This document shows, piece after piece, positions 1-9,728 of a DNA stretch of 64,000 nt. The notes beneath the pieces were generated by a model. The model was not told the origin of the DNA. It did no database searches and saw only the letters and a list, made by a program, of their open reading frames with translations. Source of the DNA: Aedes albopictus (Eukaryota; Arthropoda; Insecta; Diptera; Culicidae); assembly GCF_035046485.1 (NCBI RefSeq), contig NC_085138.1, forward strand, positions 65,402,580 to 65,466,579, written 5' to 3'. Position 1 is the first letter of the stretch. Each line of letters opens with the position of its first letter. Both the position numbers and the translations under genes were made by a program.

Positions 1-9
1 CAGCACGTA

Positions 10-672
10 ATGGGCAAAGTAATATACTTCTGTTCAGATAGCCAGGCTGCTATTAAAGCACTTTCTTCGGCCAACTCCAGGTCGAAGATAGTTATCGCTT
101 GTCGAACTCAAATTGAGGAGCTGAATTCAGCAAACGCTGTTCACCTTGTATGGGTACCTGGCCATTCTTCCATCGCTGGAAATGAATTGGCTGATGAGTT
201 AGCTCGCACTGGAGCATCACATGACTTCATTGGCCCTGAGCCAGCTATTCCGGTATCCAAAAGTTGAGTGAAGCTTCAGATTGACACCTGGGCTGCCACT
301 CAGCACAAACAATACTGGAATAGTTTGGAGTCATGTCGTCAAACAAAATTGTATTGTACTGAGCCATCTCTAGGGGTGGCAAAGTATCTAACAAATCTGT
401 CAAAGCAGAATTGCAGCATGCTGGTCAAAGCATTGACTGGCCACTGCCGACTCAGTTATCACATGGCGAATATTCAGCAAGCTGATTCATTTGCATGTGA
501 TAGCTGTGAATCCGATTATGGAACTTCGAATCATTTAATATGTAACTGTCCAGCTTTTGCGCAATTGCGTTTCCGAGTACTCGGGAAACACTTATTAAGT
601 AAAACTGACTTCAGAAACCTGAATCTTCAGGATGTTCTGTTGTTCTTGACCCGCTGTGGTAAAGAGCTATAG
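10..672 (+). pseudogene. LINE ORF2 C-terminus: RNase H plus zinc knuckle, in-frame stop
   Basis: Two blocks in one reading frame are split by a single TGA at 265-267. The first carries RNase H landmarks: an acidic residue in FCSDSQAA (residue 10 of the block), then VWVPGH with its histidine, then GNELADELA with the last acidic residue. RNase H degrades the RNA strand of the cDNA hybrid after reverse transcription. The second block (268-672) ends in a knuckle with C77, C80, H89 and C94 (CDSCESDYGTSNHLICNC), typical of the C-terminus of I/LOA ORF2. Apart from the TGA the frame is open to the TAG at 670-672. One stop with no frameshift suggests fairly recent decay or an active sister copy. The 5' part lies outside the window. 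Confidence 0.82.
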
Positions 673-680
673 GCTCTCTT

Positions 681-810
681 TACGCTTTATGCATTATCAC
701 AGTGCCCTTCTCAGGGCGCTGTTCGAACCCATTGTGGCACGCTTATGCGTTATTACAGTGTCCTTTTCAGGACGCTATGTGAACCCATTGTGGTACGCTT
801 TTGCGAGTAT
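681..810 (+). repeat. 58-bp tandem duplication in the LINE 3' UTR
   Basis: Right after the ORF stop, a block of about 58 bp (681-739) is repeated at 738-795 with roughly 85% identity. Both copies share cores such as GAACCCATTGTGG and CAGTG-CCTT-TCAGG. A partial third copy starts near 793. Direct duplications in LINE 3' UTRs can arise by template slippage or can be family features; other copies of the family would decide. Confidence 0.75.
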
Positions 811-957
811 GACGATCCTATTCCCTTACCTGTCCTTTCCCATGTCCTATCCTTTTTCCTTCCCTTCTCCGTCAGGTAAATGATGAATAGGCTCGTGTTC
901 ATGGCGATGGCACAAATTTCCCGAATGGAGGAGAACGTGCCTCTAGAGCCGACCTAC

Positions 958-978
958 TGATACCTGATACCTGATACC
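958..978 (+). repeat. TGATACC x3 tail of the LINE
   Basis: Three perfect TGATACC heptamers close the element. Several I/LOA-type LINEs end in short tandem repeats rather than poly(A). This fixes the 3' boundary of the copy at about 978. Confidence 0.8.
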
Positions 979-1208
979 GCTAAAATGAAAGATGGCCAAA
1001 ATGGCTTATAGGACTTTTATGCGAATAACGTAAGAAAAATATGCTACCGTTCAGAATATCGACCTTGTTCATAGAAATATTTTCTCTGAAGACACCAAGT
1101 GCGTATCTCGACATCTCGACGAGCTAGAGGTTTTTTCCGAGTATTTTCAATCCTGCCCCAGTGTGTGGCGGCCAGAATATCCAAGATGGTGCACACTTAA
1201 AACAGAAT

Positions 1209-1390
1209 GCCGAGATCGGCTGTGCGGATCTCGGTTAAAGCTCATTTGCTGAAATCTCGGCTAAACGCTTGACGTTTAATGTTTGATGGTAGCGGTACCC
1301 ATGGGTGCTGCTATGAATAAACTTGATTTTTTGCTGATATCTCAGTTAAATTTCGACTGCCGAGCGCTCGGCTGTGCGAATCTCGGCAAA
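1209..1390 (+). repeat. Two copies of a GCCGAG..CTCGGC palindromic motif, 150 bp apart
   Basis: Two similar blocks begin at 1209 and 1359. Each reads GCCGAG, a few bases, GGCTGTGCG, then a CTCGG core. They are 150 bp apart and just upstream of the 146-bp satellite, so they may be a diverged edge of that array. Confidence 0.5.
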
Positions 1391-1436
1391 AGAATGGAAA
1401 TTAGCCGAGCTCGACTGAGTGTGTGGTACAAAATCC

Positions 1437-2160
1437 AAGATGGCAGTTCCAAATTCAAAATGGCGTCTGTTTAATGGAGCTTTAGACTCTAAAACCATAC
1501 AATATGGGTATTTTTGGAATGAGGAAGATGGCCGGAGTCCAAAAATGGCGACCAGGATATCCAAGATGGCGGTCTAAAATCTAAGATGGCGGCTTCAAAT
1601 TCAAAATGGCGTCTGTTTAATGGAGCTTTAGGCTCTTAAACCATGCAATATGGGTATATTTGATATGGGGAAGATATCCGGAGTCCAAAAATGGCGACCA
1701 TAAAATCCAATATAGCGGTCTAAGAACCAATATGGTGGCTTCAAATTCAAAATGGAATCTGTTTAATGGGGCTTCAAGCTCTAAAACCATGCAATATGGG
1801 TATGTTTGATACGGAAAAGATATCCGGAGTCCTAAAATGGGGACCATAAAATCCAAGATGGCGGCTCTTAATTCAAGATGGCGGCTTTATAATAGTTTTA
1901 GGCTAGTTTGGTGACCAGAATATACAAGATGGTAGTCTTAAATCCAAAATGGCAGCTCAAAATTCAAGCTGGTGTCTGGTTAATAGAATTTTAGGCTCTA
2001 AAACCATGCAATGTGAGGCATATTTGGTACGTGAAAGAAGTCTGAACTTAAAAATGGCGACCGGAATATCCAATATGGCGGACTTAAAACCAAATGGCAG
2101 CTCAAAATTTGAAATTGCGGCTTTTTTAAGAGTTCAAGGCCCAAACATTAAAAGCCAGAT
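1437..2160 (+). repeat. 146-bp tandem satellite rich in AAGATGGCGG motifs
   Basis: Three well-aligned units follow each other at exactly 146-bp spacing: equivalent CAAATTC positions fall at 1450, 1596 and 1742. A more diverged or shortened unit (about 1885-1950), another unit (about 1955-2098) and a partial unit come after. Each unit contains several copies of a CCAAGATGGCGG-like submotif, the line AACCATGCAATATGGG and the line ATCCGGAGTCC. Inner motif repetition suggests the 146-bp unit arose from a shorter ancestral repeat. Small open frames across it on both strands are by-products. Confidence 0.85.
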
Positions 2161-4600
2161 AAACTATATGTTTTCTGGTCCTATGAAATGGGTTTATGTT
2201 GAACGTATAAAAGTGCAATATTCATCAACATGTCACTTGAGTTTTGTTGAAATGGGTATTCGAAGGCACGAGAAAGGTGCCATCACCGCTAGGTGGGTTG
2301 ATTAAAGTTTTTAATTTATGCCATGTGTATAAAAAGATGTTCCAGTGTGTAATGCTCTGGCAGTTTTTAAGCACCTCGATCAACGTATTTTCTGTTAAAT
2401 ATCTACATTTGAAACCTTGTTCTTTCGCAGTTTCGAAGGAAAAGAAGAAATAGAAACAGGTTAATTTACCTAAAGACAACAATTTGACAAATCGATTATT
2501 GATTTTTCCTACTCTCTCTCGATCTATCATAATTACACTTGTTTCAGTTGTATCTAATTCGTTACCATTATTTTCGACAGTTGTTCGATTCTAAAATTGT
2601 AGATTCATGGCTAACCTACCCAACCCATGCTTACTGACTAGAAGCCTTATTCCAGGCATATTTCCCAATCCGTGCGTTGTGCGTGGCGGCGGCGTCGGCG
2701 GTGGATGATGTCGAACTGTGCCGCGCTCAGTCGGTGATTAAATGCTCCTCGCTCCAGGAAAGTAAATAAATGATTCCATAAAACTGGTTCGTGGGCCATC
2801 TCTCGGCAGGCTCGGGACTGTAAAATAAAAGGAGAACAGGTTCACATATTCTAGATAAAAAGCCGTCCGGGATGGGGGAATTTCGGCTCGGACCAACTGT
2901 TGGTTGGTATCTGGGCCTGATTGCGCCATAAGCCGATCATAAAAACGAGTCAGCCAGTGCGTGTGTCGGCCGGTTCGGAAGAATTCAAATTTATTACACA
3001 CGATTTAAAGGTCAGTGGAGCCTTTAACCTAGGGCATGGTCAGAGGTGATTCTGTGTTGTTTCGTTGCCGTTGTTCAGTTCTGGGGAATTCATTCCGAAA
3101 GTAGGTAATTGCTGCACGAGAAGCTTCATCATAATAACGGAAGCATCAAAATTGACATGTCTTCTCTCTACCGAGGAATGATGATTGCTCAAAGCTAATG
3201 TTTCTTTCTTTTTTTCAGAAGTTGAAGCATAATTTCACCTGTATCCCACGTCGTCATCGCAGAGGACCTTTCCTGCGTCAGGATGTGGTAATCGAGAGTC
3301 ATCGTCCCATCAGCATTGCCACATCAGTGAGAATTCATCTTAATAACGCTTCTTCGATAGACCATCAAATGGGGAAAAGAATGTTAATTCTGAACAATCA
3401 AACATCATCAGGCATAGGCTTAGGTGCATTCGTGCCCAAACAAAAAAAAAACTCGAAATTTGGTCCTCTCTCCTTGATTGGTGTGCAGTGATGGCACCAC
3501 TCCTGCTGGCATGTCTGGTCTGTGCGCAGGATTACCTTCACATCTAGCTATCATTAGTTTTATCATTCTCTTCTGTCCGGATCTCCGTACCTTCCCGTCC
3601 CTTGCTCGCTTTTGACTGCGCGTTGCTCCATCCACCAGCAACCTGACCTTTTAATAAGTTCGGTCGGCCGGCTTCTTTACATCATTTGACGGTGGATGCA
3701 TCGGAGCCCACGAAACAAATCCATTTCTAATTGCATTTTCGGGGGACCCATGAACTGGCCCATGCCGCACGTAACTGCCAAAGAGGTAAGCTTACGGAAC
3801 GAGAAAAAAGTCGAAATTGATTCTAATGAACTTTGGTGCTGTGCATGATTATTGATTACTGAAGCAAGAGACTTACGTTTAAGGAAACAGGCATCAACCA
3901 CACTGACTGGCAGTAGGTATGTTGAATTGATTTAGCTGTAGATATCCTTTCGTGGGATGGTTGAGTTCAGTGTACCTACAACACCAGACGAAATCGATCA
4001 ATCACACATTTGGGTGGGTTGGTTCTAGTAGCGTGCCCCTTGGTATCTGGTTCACTTTCGTGGGAGAACGACAGTGGATAAAAGGTTGATGAGTGATGTT
4101 GAGTTATGGATTTTTGATTGGACCGCAATGGGTGGTATGCAGTAGTTAGGAAATATTTTGTTAGAATTGTGAGTGAAAAAGTCATTTACTTTTGCTTGTT
4201 AGTGCCATATCTCCATTCAGTAGAGTGATGCTTTCCCCTGAATATATAGAAATAAATGTTGACATCATAGAATTTTACCAAATTGTAAGCTTTGTTGGAT
4301 GACTTAATTTTGTGATGTTTATTAACGGAATACAAAAACAACATGCCAAATTTTCCAAATATGCCGGAACCGGATCCGTTAGTCTTCCGTAACTCGCGCG
4401 GTTGGCCGCCACCGTCAGCACCAGGCTAATAATGAGTACAAAAAAAGAGATTTTTTCAACTCGTTATCGAGCTCGAGGGTTAGAGAAAAAGTAGGACTTT
4501 GTAGAATCATATGCATGCCGCTGTAGAGTGTAGTAGCACATAATTCACAAATTATCACTAATATTCAATTCAAACAAACGATATGCTAAGAGAAAAATAC
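2161..4600. other. Apparently single-copy non-coding stretch
   Basis: I see no coding frame, RNA gene or repeat I can support here. Composition is mixed, with a GC-richer patch near 2680-2760 and another near 3560-3780. These could be regulatory or ancient unique DNA, but nothing in the sequence identifies them. Confidence 0.5.
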
Positions 4601-4604
4601 CATA

Positions 4605-7600
4605 GATTTCTTTAGGAATTCTTTTAAGGATACCTTCAGAAATTCCTTCAGGTATTTCTGCAGGAACTCTCTAGGGATACTTTCAGAAATTCCTTGGCGA
4701 CTTGCAAGGTTCCGATAGTGATTGTTTTAGGGTTTGTTCCAAGAAATGCTTCAGGAATTCCTCCCACGATTCCTCCTTCAGACATTTTTACAGACACTTC
4801 TACAAGGATGCATCGACGAATTCCTCCTGGAATTTTTCCAAAGCTTCCTTCAGTGATTTCACCATGAATTGCTCGAGAGATTTTTTCAAGAATTCCTCTA
4901 GGGATTTCACCAAACCTCCGGGAATTTATCCTGGGATATCTTTGGAGGTTTCTACAGTGATTGCTCCAGTGATTTTTTTGAGGATTCCTCCAGGAATTCC
5001 CAAAGGAATGTCAACAGAAATCCTTTTAGGTATTTCTGCAAGTGTTCCTTCAGAGATTTCTTCAGGGATTTCTCCACATATTCCTTCAAGAATTCCACTT
5101 CAGATTGCTCCAAAAATTAAATCTGGAATAATTCGAGTATTCCAGCAGGAATATCTTCCAGTCCAGGAATCCTTTCAGAAAATTTGCCCAGAGATTACTA
5201 AAAACTAATCCAGGAATTCCTCGAAAAAATTGTACAAAAAAAATCTTCTGGCAGTCCATCCAAAGATTCCTACAATAATTCGTCCAAAAATTATTGCTGA
5301 CATGGATTCAGATTTTTTTCTAGTAATTCCTATAGAAATTCTTCCAGGGATTAGTTAAGTAAGCTTCCTGGGATTTCCTAAATCCGTTTCTTCAGGAATT
5401 CCCCCAGGTTTTCCTCCAAGAATTCCCTTAGGAATGCTTCTTGGAATTGCTTCCGGGATTCCTCCTGGAATTTCTTCAGGAACTGCTACAGGGATTCCTC
5501 AAAGAGTTCCTCTACGAACTTTCTTAGGATTCCTTCAGGATTTCTCGAAGAATTCCATCAGCAATTTCTTCAAGAATTCTTCCTGGGATTCCTTCAGGGA
5601 TTTTCATAGGGATTCCTCCATGAATCCTTGCAGGGATTCCTCTGGGAATAGCTGCAGGGCTTCCTCTGAAAATTCTTCCAGAAATGCTTCTAGAGATTCC
5701 TCCAGAAATCTTCTAGATATTTCTCCAGGAGTTTCTCTAGAGATTCCTGCGGAAATCCTTACAGGCATTCCTCTGGGATATCCTCTAGGGATTTCTCCGG
5801 GGATTTCTCCCAAAATTTTCTCCAGAACTTTACTCGGGAATTCCTTCTTTGATTCTTTCAGTAACAACTTATTTTAAAAATTCCTCCAAAGATTCAGGCG
5901 CTCTTCTTAGGATTTCTTCAGGAATTTCTTCTTGTATTCTTTAGGAACTCCTCCAGGAATAACTTCCTCCAGGAACTGTTTAGGAATTCCCTTAGGAATT
6001 TATTTTGGAATTGATTCCAGAATTCCTTCAGGGGTTTCTTCAGGAATTCCTCTAGGAATTCTCTCTGTTTCTTCAGGAGCTGACAACAGGGATTCCTCCA
6101 ACATCTCTTATAGAGGTTCCTTTAGAATTTCTCCAAGAATTTCATCTACGATATCTTGAGCAATTATTCCTGGTATTCCTTCACGAATTCTTTAAGATAT
6201 TCCTCCAGAAGTTTCTGCAGGCCCAGGGATTCCTTAGAAAACTCCTCCAGGATTTTATCCAGAGGTTCCTCTAGAAATTCCGCCAGAAATTCCTCTAGGA
6301 AATCCTCTGAAGATTTCTCCAATAGTTCCTCTAGAGATTCCTTCAGGAATTCCTACAAGCATTCTTGTAGGATATCCTCTAGGGATTCTTCCAAGAATTC
6401 CTCCAGGGTTTCCTCCATGCATTCTTTCAGAACTACCTCCAGGAATTCCTCCAGAAATTCCACCAGGAAAATCTTCAGGTACTCCTCCAAGAATTACACC
6501 AGGAATACCCCTAGGATTCCTTCAAGGAATTTCCAGGGACTTCTACAGGAATATCTTCAGGGATACCTTTGGAAATTCTTCCATGAATCGCTCAAAAGAT
6601 TTCTTCAGGAATTACTTCAGGGATTCCACCAGGTATTCTGCTAGGCATTCTTCCAGGAACTTATCCAGGCATACTTCCAGGGATTCCTCCTTGTATTCTT
6701 CCAGCGATTTCTCCTACAGAAATTGCTTCACGGACTTCTCCAGAAATTCCCCAGGAGTACTTCTAGAGGAGTTTTTCCTGGAATTCTTTCAGGGATTAAT
6801 TCTGTCAGCAATTCACCCAGGAATTTCTCCAGGAAATCCTTCGGGGATTCCTTCAGAAATTTTTCCAGGATTTTCACTAGGAATACATTCTGGATTTTTC
6901 CAGGGATTCCTCCAGGAATTCTTCCAGATTTTCCTCAAAGAATTCCTCTAGGAACTACTTCAGGAACTTTTCCAGGGATTTCTCCAATGAATTCCCCAGG
7001 AATTCCGTCAAGGATTTCTCCAGTTATTTCTTCAGAAATTCCTCTAGAAATTCCTCCAAGAATTTCTAAATGGATTTTTTTTTCAGAAATTTCTCCCAGA
7101 ACTCCTCTAGAGATTCCTCCAGATATTCATCCAGTAATTCTATCAAAAATACCGCTACAGATTCCTCCAGAAATTCCTTCAGGGACTCCTCCAGAAATTC
7201 GCACAGGAATACCTCCAGGTATCCCTGCAGGGTTTAATCCAGAAAATCCTCTTGGAGACCTCTTAGGATTTCTTCTGAAATAGTTCTTTGGGAAACCCTC
7301 CAGGAATATCTTCAGGATTTATCTGGGATTCCTCCGATCATTCCTCCAAAGATTCTTCCACGAATTGCTTCAGGGATGCCTTCAGGGACTTTTTTCGAAT
7401 TTCTTCAGGGATTTTCCCAGGGATTCCTTCAGGGAATCCATCGAAGATTCTTCCAAAACGTCCTCCAGAAATTCTCCTTCCAGGAATTTCTCAAGGGTTT
7501 TTTTAAAGAAATTTCTCCAGAAATTCCTCCCAGAATTCCTCTGGAGATTTCTCCAGAAATTTCTCCAAGTATTCTTCCAGGGGTTTCTCCAAGAATTCAT

Positions 7601-7917
7601 CCAGAAATTTCTCCAGGAACTCCTGGTCTTATTCAAGAGTTGCTCCAGGGATTACGCCAGGAACTTGTCCAGAAGATTCCTCCAGGAATTTCTCAAAAAT
7701 TCCTTCCAAAATTCCTCTAAGAATTTTTCTAGGATTTCTTCTAGCAATTCCTCAAGAGATTTCTTCAAAAAATATTAGGGAGTTCCTCCCAGAATTCATC
7801 CAGGAATTCCTCCAGGTAAACTTTCAGATATTCCTCCAGCCACTTTTGTAGGAATCCCTCCAGGGTTTAGTCAGGTATTTCTTCAGGGATTTATCTATGA
7901 AGTCTTCCAGGGATTGC
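4605..7917 (+). repeat. Degenerate 12-bp satellite, consensus ATTCCTCCAGGA
   Basis: About 3.3 kb is made of imperfect 12-bp units. At 7169-7260, for example, units read ATTCCTCCAGAA, ATTCCTTCAGGG, ACTCCTCCAGAA and so on. Because 12 is a multiple of three, every frame repeats a four-residue peptide: forward frames give I-P-P-G, N-S-S-R and E-F-L-Q, reverse frames give W-R-N-S and L-E-E-F types. The unit contains no stop on either strand, so open frames up to 186 codons appear in several frames at once. These are not treated as genes. The array resumes after the 7920-9195 insertion and related decayed tracts occur across the window. Confidence 0.93.
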
Positions 7918-7919
7918 TA

Positions 7920-9195
7920 AGGACTGTTCAATTTATAAAACGGACAACTGGCTTGTGCGATATCTTTTTTATTTTTCAATAAAATCATTATCAGTTTTTT
8001 GCATAACTTTCTATAGCTATTTTCAAATGTAGGAAAAATATGACATTGAGTAAAATGTTCCTTATTGTGGAACTGAAGCGGTTTTCGTAAAACATCAATA
8101 AAAACCCATTTCTCAAAATTCGACATAACTTTCCACATATTTAACATGCACATTTTCATGAAGTTTTCAATGTACTGTAATCTCATACTATTCTACTGAA
8201 GGTAACGCTCAATAGTTGGTCAGTAATAATGCACAAGGCAGCCTCCAGCTTGATATAGTGAGTTGTCTTGTTTTCATGGTAATTATAAAAAAAATATTTA
8301 TTTAAGTCCTGTGTTGCTAAAGCACAACGGATTCGGCTGAAAATTTATGCAGAGTAGAAGAATATTGCTTTCTGAATGATACAGAAGAAAAATTTTCTTC
8401 AAATTGCATTCTTCATCAAAAATTTAATTCATAAAGATGGTCATAGTAAAAAACTGCATACTTTTTGCTCCATTGATGCAGCTTTTCGATTCTAGCGAAT
8501 CTTGTTATTATTTATTTTCAACAAAGTTGGTCCTATGCTATTGTACACCTTATTTAATAATAATTAGATGTAGAGTTTTCATTTCCAACATCATTGTTAT
8601 GCTAAATTTTGCATAAGGTTGCATTGTTATTTGGAAGAACCTTCAAAGAACGAAACTGTTCTGATTACTGTACCTGCAATGGCGCACAGTATCCAAACCA
8701 GCAATGCTATCAAAAAGCGGTTTTCTGCATTTGAAACCACATTATTCCTACTTTCGACTGAATGCATAAAATAATTGTTTATTTAATATTTTCATGCCCT
8801 TTTTGCTTAACAATTGAATTTTATTCAAAAAATTGAATCTGACTTGAGACTTTGATATCTCAACAACTAATTTTCGAATTGAGTTTAAATTTCGCCAGAA
8901 TGTTTATTACTTATGCTGCTGCAGCATGGCACTAAGTTTTCTGATATTAAAAACGATATACCACATGTGAACAGTATTTTTATTTATGTTTCAAATTATC
9001 AGCAATCAAAAATTTCACCTCATTTTACATCTGGCCGATTTTCTATAAAATAAAACTATTTTTATTCGATTCAAAAATGATTTCCATAATGATAGATGAT
9101 GTACTGAAAAAAGAAGCAAGGGTGGTTAAATTTGAACTAGGCGTCTTATTTTTATAGCCTTGAAAAGTTGTCCGTTTTATAAATTGAACAGTCCT
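7920..9195. mobile_element. 1.28-kb non-autonomous DNA transposon, 30-bp perfect TIRs, TA TSD
   Basis: The element starts AGGACTGTTCAATTTATAAA and ends with its exact complement, giving perfect 30-bp inverted repeats. It is flanked by TA at 7918-7919 and 9196-9197; counting the outer bases, the symmetry extends to 33 bp. The interior is AT-rich with no transposase motif. TA duplication and TIR layout suggest a Tc1/mariner-type non-autonomous element (family knowledge). It interrupts the 12-bp satellite, so it is younger than that array. Confidence 0.88.
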
Positions 9196-9198
9196 TAG

Positions 9199-9300
9199 TG
9201 ATTTCATCAGAAATTTCTCTCAGATTCTCTTTAAAAAAAAAACATTCAAGAGTTCGTTCAGAATAAGAAATCTTTCAATGATGTTTTCTAGAACTGCAGT
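9199..9300 (+). repeat. Continuation of the 12-bp satellite beyond the insertion
   Basis: Right of the inserted element the text returns to GATTTCATCAGAAATTTCTC-like decayed 12-mers for about 90 bp, confirming that the transposon split one array. Confidence 0.65.
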
Positions 9301-9365
9301 GTGCAACATAGTTGTCCCATGTTATTTTTTGACGATTTCGACATTTTTGCGTATACTTTCAGAAA
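9298..9365 (+). repeat. Dispersed repeat fragment shared with 33826-33870
   Basis: The text CATAGTTGTCCCATGTTA followed by TTTTTTGACGATTTC recurs near 33830 as CATAGTTGTCCAATGTTA followed by CTTTTTGACGATTT. The parent element is not identified. Confidence 0.55.
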
Positions 9366-9378
9366 CCAGTGTCGGCTA

Positions 9379-9629
9379 ACTGCCCATAATCGCATAGTTG
9401 ACGTAACCACCATTGATCAACAATTGTCGACAATGACAGCACTCACAAGCTAATATCTATCAAATGTACATAATTGTGACTAGTTTTATTTAATAAAGCA
9501 CAAGATCTAATTACTAGCTAGATATCAACGTGAAAAAAATCATAAACTTTTCATTATTCATTGTTAAAATTTCAAAAGTGTGTTGAAAACTACAGTGGCG
9601 CTTACGTAAACTATGCGATTATGGGCAGT
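9379..9629. mobile_element. MITE with CTGCCCATAATCGCATAG TIRs
   Basis: The left end reads ACTGCCCATAATCGCATAGT and the right end is its complement with a single change over about 28 bp. The flanking bases are TA-like. The same terminal motif, with ATATTCG in place of ATAATCG, is present near 43866 and in inverse orientation at 47511-47531, so this is a multi-copy family. No coding potential. Confidence 0.7.
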
Positions 9630-9728
9630 AGTAGACTTTGTTCAGAAACTCTATGAAAACAATATTCAAGCCAATTTGACCAATGTTATTTTTTTTTAAC
9701 CTAAGCTGTCCCATGTTGGATGTTTTTC

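Larger units (their letters stand above)
1..978 (+). mobile_element. 3' end of an RNase H-bearing LINE (LOA/I-type)
   Basis: The window opens inside a non-LTR retrotransposon. It has a C-terminal RNase H domain, then a cysteine/histidine knuckle, a short 3' UTR containing a duplicated 58-bp block, and a simple-repeat tail of three TGATACC units. RNase H after the reverse transcriptase is known from the I, LOA and R1-like clades; the knuckle and the heptamer tail favour LOA/I. The reverse transcriptase and endonuclease would lie upstream of base 1, so how much survives cannot be seen. The 3' TSD cannot be tested because the 5' end is missing. The copy is not functional because of an in-frame stop at 265-267. 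The clade call is family knowledge applied by eye. Confidence 0.8.

Noticed and set aside
4702..7778. Many long open frames on both strands with Ser/Arg-, Pro/Gly- or Phe/Leu-rich peptides
   Set aside because: They are six-frame readings of the 12-bp satellite, whose unit has no stop codon in any frame. No start context, domain or codon bias supports genes.
4605..7917. CRISPR-like regular repeats
   Set aside because: Units are contiguous and degenerate with no spacers; eukaryotic satellite, not an array.
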